Shown: positions 4,920 through 7,048 of the stretch, piece after piece
How the letters are laid out: every line of letters begins with the position of its first letter
How positions within the stretch are numbered: position 1 is the first letter of the stretch
Source of the DNA: JARBAK01 sp034472185
GTDB taxonomy: Bacteria > Pseudomonadota > Alphaproteobacteria > Rickettsiales > Midichloriaceae
DNA length: 7,048 nucleotides
Direction: 5' to 3'
Assembly: GCA_034472185.1 (NCBI GenBank)
Contig: JARBAK010000007.1
Coordinates: 1 to 7,048, forward strand
Program-made: the position numbers and the translations under genes
Notes under the pieces: generated by a model
Told to the model about the DNA's origin: nothing
What the model saw: only the letters and a program-made list of their open reading frames with translations
The model's database searches: none

Positions 4920-5513
4920 CAAAGTCTAGTATCATCAAGATTTACAGATTGATGCTTTGAAGAAAGCTGGGTGCACGAAAATTTATGAAGAATTTGCTGG
5001 TGGTCAAAGATAGAGAGACCGCTTTTGAAAAAGCTCTTAGCAGATTTGCGAGCTGGGGATGTATTGATTATCTGGAAATTAGACCGTCTTGGCAGATCTT
5101 TGAGAAACCTTGTCGATATTGTAAATCATCTCATTGCAGCGAAAGTTGGCCTACTTAGCTTAAATGATCCGGTAGATACAACTACTTCACATGGCCTCTT
5201 GACATTCAATATCTTCGCCTCATTGGCAGAGTTCGAGCGTGATATTATACGAGAAAGAACGCAGGCAGGTTTGTTATCAGCGCGAGCACGTGGGCGTGTA
5301 GGAGGCAAACCAGCAGGCTTGTCACGAAAAGCTGAAGCAACTGCATGCGCTGCAGAAACGCTATACCTGGAACGTAAACTCAGTACACGCCAAATCGCGC
5401 AACACCTCAGCATTTGTAAAACAACTCTATACGCATACTTGAGATACAGAAAGGTCAAAATCGGCTCGGAAAGTATAGGAATGGCTCAAAATACTCGGGA
5501 AATTATAGGATGA
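4920..5513 (+). pseudogene. Serine recombinase (resolvase/invertase family), N-terminus frameshifted
   Basis: Site-specific serine recombinase remnant. The longest open part (about 5001-5513) reads SKIERPLLKKLLADLRAGD, LIIWKLDRLGRSLRNLVDIV, then FNIFASLAEFERDIIRERTQ and a C-terminal helix-turn-helix (KLSTRQIAQHLSICKTTLYAYL). These are the resolvase core, its E-helix and DNA-binding domain. The upstream coding sequence is still readable but in other frames: QSL at 4920, DLQIDALKKAGCTKIYEEFAGG at 4939-5004, then a TAG at 5011. At least two frameshifts are needed, and the segment with the catalytic serine (YxRVS) is not recognisable. The TTG at 5025 opens the frame but is unlikely to be a real start. 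The product would lack the nucleophile, so the gene is probably dead. It is intact-looking enough to mark a past transposon or plasmid. Confidence 0.8.
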
Positions 5514-5620
5514 GATATGTGGGAGATACAAGAAGTAAAAAATGACGCATACTTATACTGGCTTTTCTGATACTTAATTCTAAAGTAACGGCTATTTCAA
5601 AGTAGGAAGTATGCATATCT
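5513..5620. repeat. Nested inverted repeats after the recombinase
   Basis: Two sets of arms face each other: AGATATG (5513-5519) with CATATCT (5614-5620), and GCATACTT (5547-5554) with AAGTATGC (5607-5614). They begin at the last bases of the recombinase gene. They could be a fold-back structure or part of a former recombination site; the arms are short and function is unknown. Confidence 0.3.
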
Positions 5621-5695
5621 CTCTCATGAAAGAAAGAGTGCAAAAAATGAGTCATTTAAATGAATATAAAAATGCAATATGTCAAATTTTTGTTA

Positions 5696-5965
5696 TCAAA
5701 ACAAATCAGAATGTGTACCTGTTCTAGCAAGATATAGGGTGTTGTCATCATAATAATAAATTAATAACCAATCAGGCTCCACATGGCATTCATAAAAATT
5801 ATTCCATTTTCCTGACAATTTATGAGAACGATATTTTCTCGAAAGTTTTTCTCCAGACAATAAAAAATCCACTACTTGCCACAATACTTCTAAAGTATAT
5901 CCTCTTTTTTTTAATTTCTTTATGTCCCTTTCAAAAAGATTAGAAACCTCAAGTTGAAAGGCCAT
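5696..5965 (-). CDS. yafQ: YafQ-family mRNA interferase toxin (89 aa)
   Basis: Toxin of a DinJ-YafQ module; the E. coli homologue cuts mRNA in the ribosome at in-frame sites. The residues needed by E. coli YafQ are all present with a constant two-residue offset: H48 (RSHKL), H61, D65 and W66 (ECHVEPDWLLIY), H85 and F89 (RTGTHSDLF). The N-terminal helix SNLFERDIKKLKKRGY is also typical. Length is normal, and the protein ends exactly at the expected Phe. It starts four bases after the antitoxin stop, as in a two-gene operon. No frame damage is seen, so the toxin should be active if expressed. No clear terminator follows. Confidence 0.9.
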   Translation of the reverse strand: MAFQLEVSNLFERDIKKLKKRGYTLEVLWQVVDFLLSGEKLSRKYRSHKLSGKWNNFYECHVEPDWLLIYYYDDNTLYLARTGTHSDLF

Positions 5966-5969
5966 AAAA

Positions 5970-6230
5970 TTAATCCTGATATTTTTTAATCAGTGAATTT
6001 AAGCTATCGTACTTTATTAAATTCTTTTTTTTGAGCACATTGTTCATCGCTTTGCATGTAATTTTGTTTGGGATATTTACCTCAAAAGGCAAACCTTGAT
6101 TCAGCGTTACTTGTTTATAAAAAATAGTAATAGCATCTGTAGCAGATAAACCCAGTATACGAAATATTTCTTCTGCTTGCTGCTTTAAATTTGGTTCAAC
6201 CCTCGCTCTGATCATTTCTGTTTTAGACAT
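5970..6230 (-). CDS. dinJ: DinJ/RelB-family antitoxin (86 aa)
   Basis: Antitoxin to YafQ. MSKTEMIRARVEPNLKQQAE is the ribbon strand and first helix, and EIFRILGLSATDAITIFYKQ the second helix of a RelB/DinJ ribbon-helix-helix fold. It is followed by the family's conserved QGLPFEVNIPN. The tail (about 60-86, lysine- and asparagine-rich) would wrap around the toxin. The ATG at 6230 agrees with homology; TTGGA lies upstream as a weak ribosome binding site. It is the first gene of the operon, with a promoter and palindromic operator 42 bases upstream. Full length and intact. Confidence 0.9.
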   Translation of the reverse strand: MSKTEMIRARVEPNLKQQAEEIFRILGLSATDAITIFYKQVTLNQGLPFEVNIPNKITCKAMNNVLKKKNLIKYDSLNSLIKKYQD

Positions 6231-6271
6231 AATTTTTCCAATGTAATATTTATTAAGTTAATTCTTTTTAA

Positions 6272-6300
6272 ATTGTACCTCATGTGAGGTACAATAGCAA
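6272..6300 (-). promoter_or_regulatory. dinJ-yafQ promoter with perfect operator palindrome
   Basis: Plus-strand arms ATTGTACCTCA (6272-6282) and TGAGGTACAAT (6285-6295) are perfect inverted repeats around a 2-base centre. Read on the minus strand, one end supplies a -10 TACAAT (6277-6272). A -35-like TTGCTA (6300-6295) lies exactly 17 bases away, so the palindrome fills the promoter. This is the standard position for autorepression by an antitoxin-toxin complex. Confidence 0.7.
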
Positions 6301-6322
6301 GTATAAATTTTTCAAAAAACTT

Positions 6323-6418
6323 CAATCGCCAGTAGGGCTTTTAGGTGCTGAAGGAGCGGTAGTTGTTAGTATCGCTAATGATGCAGTGCTTACAAGAGAA
6401 ACCTCTGATTTGGATTAA
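6323..6418 (+). pseudogene. Gene scrap, C-terminal end of an unidentified enzyme
   Basis: Codon-like frame without a start: SPVGLLGAEGAVVVSIANDA, then VLTRETSDLD and a stop at 6418. The alternation GLLGxEGxVVVSxxNDAVL resembles the last strands of mannose-1-phosphate guanylyltransferase-type sugar nucleotidyltransferases, but I hold this only weakly. The 5' side is immediately replaced by the dinJ promoter. Confidence 0.3.
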
Positions 6419-6456
6419 GAGAGATACACCCCTTAATTGATCCCAATTGATTTTCT

Positions 6457-6558
6457 ATGCGTTCTTATATAATTGGTGCCACCAACGACGCAATTCCCTC
6501 TCTTAAAGTTACGGCTGGAGCCGAAGTAAGGATATACACGATTGTCATACAAATGTAG
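6457..6558 (+). pseudogene. Gene scrap, possible end of a TraB/VirB10-like conjugation protein
   Basis: An ATG-led frame of 33 residues starting MRSYIIGATNDAIPSLKV followed by TAGAEVRIYTIVIQM. 'IPxLKVxAGxEVRIYT' looks like the final strands of TraB/VirB10-family secretion-channel proteins ('IxPxIxVxAGxxVxV'). The match is weak and based on memory. No ribosome binding site is seen, and a TGA sits just upstream. It is most likely a leftover of a conjugation gene. Confidence 0.3.
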
Positions 6559-6617
6559 GACAACCCTCTCAAAGCCGAATAGATGCTGCAAAAGCATGGC
6601 GGACAAATGTAGGACAA
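6549..6617 (+). repeat. Exact 15-bp direct repeat spaced 54 bases
   Basis: ACAAATGTAGGACAA occurs at 6549-6563 and 6603-6617. The 54-base period equals 18 codons, and in one plus-strand frame (open 6507-6650, no ATG) each copy encodes TNVGQ. It may be a protein repeat remnant or a pair of binding sites. Confidence 0.55.
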
Positions 6618-6646
6618 AATTGGAGAAATCTAAGATTTTATAAATA

Positions 6647-6776
6647 CTAAAAACGGTGAGTCATTATCGAGTAGTCATGATTATCTGCAGAGCATGAAGC
6701 GATAATATATTTATAAATTTTAGAGAGTATGGCAGATGCAAAAATTTCTTTCTCAAAGTTTTTATATAATCTGATT
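6647..6776 (-). pseudogene. Short unrecognised coding-like remnant
   Basis: On the minus strand beside the truncated Rpn gene, a start-less frame reads NFEKEIFASAILSKIYKYII, then ASCSADNHDYSIMTHRF and a stop at 6647. Its composition is protein-like but I cannot assign it. It could be the tail of another gene joined to the Rpn gene by deletion. Confidence 0.2.
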
Positions 6777-7048
6777 AATTAACCTCCCGATAAAACTGGT
6801 AGTGCCGTGGTAGATATAATCGGATCCATGGCCGAGATCGAAGTAGAGAATATTGACGGAATAGACCTTCTTGACGTTCGAATAAGTCTGCCCGGATTTC
6901 ATGTGCTCGCTGATAATTTTAGCAGTACAGAATAGCATCCGGTGGAAATAATCATACTGAGTATTTACCTGCACTTCGATCAACACCAGCTCGCTGTTGC
7001 TGAGCTTTACCAAAATATCCAGCTTATTGTATCTTCCATCTTCGATCT
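6762..7048 (-). CDS. Rpn-family PD-(D/E)XK nuclease, partial and probably truncated
   Basis: Recombination-promoting nuclease / putative transposase family. The frame runs off the right edge: codons continue upstream of 7013 as EDGRYNKLDILVKLSNSE, so the TTG there is not a start. The catalytic pattern is visible: D in KLDILV (7019-7017), then LVLIEVQV with E-x-Q (E at 6977-6975, Q at 6971-6969). It is followed by the usual QYDYFHRMLFCTAKIISEH and VYSVNILYFDLGHGSDYIYH. Such proteins normally continue well past 'GTTxFxG'. Here the sequence changes to RLINQII and stops at 6762, pointing to a 3' deletion or frameshift near 6783. Rpn proteins of this sort are abundant in Rickettsiales and Bacteroidetes symbionts. 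Activity is doubtful. Confidence 0.75.
   Translation of the reverse strand, partial: IEDGRYNKLDILVKLSNSELVLIEVQVNTQYDYFHRMLFCTAKIISEHMKSGQTYSNVKKVYSVNILYFDLGHGSDYIYHGTTSFIGRLINQII

Noticed and set aside
5126..5458. Minus-strand 110-aa frame
   Set aside because: Antisense to the well-supported recombinase; arginine/alanine-rich as expected for a shadow.
5652..5663. 12-bp palindrome TCATTTAAATGA downstream of yafQ
   Set aside because: Short and AT-rich, with no T-run or neighbouring signal; expected by chance in such DNA.
6435..6485. AATTGAT direct repeat and TTGGTG/CACCAA inverted repeat
   Set aside because: Short and overlapping a coding-like scrap; no evidence for function.
1..7048. CRISPR array, tRNA or rRNA
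   Set aside because: No regularly spaced repeats and no recognisable tRNA or rRNA sequence on either strand by eye.

Overview
This is an AT-rich stretch of bacterial accessory DNA, roughly two-thirds A+T by eye. It holds toxin-antitoxin modules, decayed mobile-element genes and one large predicted metalloprotease. The gene mix fits a Rickettsiales genome or plasmid such as Rickettsia or a relative: a ParD-like/ParE-like pair, VapBC, DinJ-YafQ, an Rpn-type nuclease, a ProQ/FinO fragment and many frameshifted remnants. This placement is inferred from content and style only; there is no rRNA or housekeeping marker in the window.

Layout from the left. (1) Positions 1-96, minus strand: end piece of a frameshifted ProQ/FinO-like gene. 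(2) 177-751, plus: a complete ParD-like antitoxin / RelE-ParE-like toxin operon with a plausible promoter and overlapping inverted repeat. (3) 752-1369: no firm gene, but several very short reading frames, two with strong ribosome binding sites, and an extended -10 element. (4) 1370-2025, minus: a VapBC module. The PIN toxin VapC is intact, but the RHH antitoxin is cut short by a frameshift and a stop; its lost C-terminal tail is still readable and lies in frame with vapC. (5) 2026-2434: non-coding, with a diverged ~52-bp direct repeat. (6) 2435-2905 (minus) and 2978-4546 (plus): a divergent pair made of a 156-residue protein of unknown function with an S/T-rich tail, and a 522-residue protein with a clear HExxH zinc-protease motif and a long polar tail. 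(7) 4647-5513: an unrecognised minus-strand remnant, then a serine recombinase with an intact C-terminal half and a frameshifted N-terminus. (8) 5696-6300, minus: a complete DinJ-YafQ module with an operator palindrome lying on its own promoter. (9) 6301-6761: gene scraps, including an exact 15-bp repeat spaced 18 codons apart. (10) 6762-7048, minus: an Rpn/PD-(D/E)XK nuclease that runs off the right edge and appears to be cut short at its C-terminus.

Working together: two TA operons (ParD/ParE-like and DinJ/YafQ) look complete and self-regulating, while the third (VapBC) has lost a normal antitoxin. The recombinase and Rpn remnants suggest past rearrangement. The most novel item is the HExxH protein: the distance from its motif to a candidate third ligand resembles anthrax lethal factor-type proteases. 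It has no obvious signal peptide and is paired with a divergent unknown gene, so it is a candidate secreted effector or intracellular toxin.
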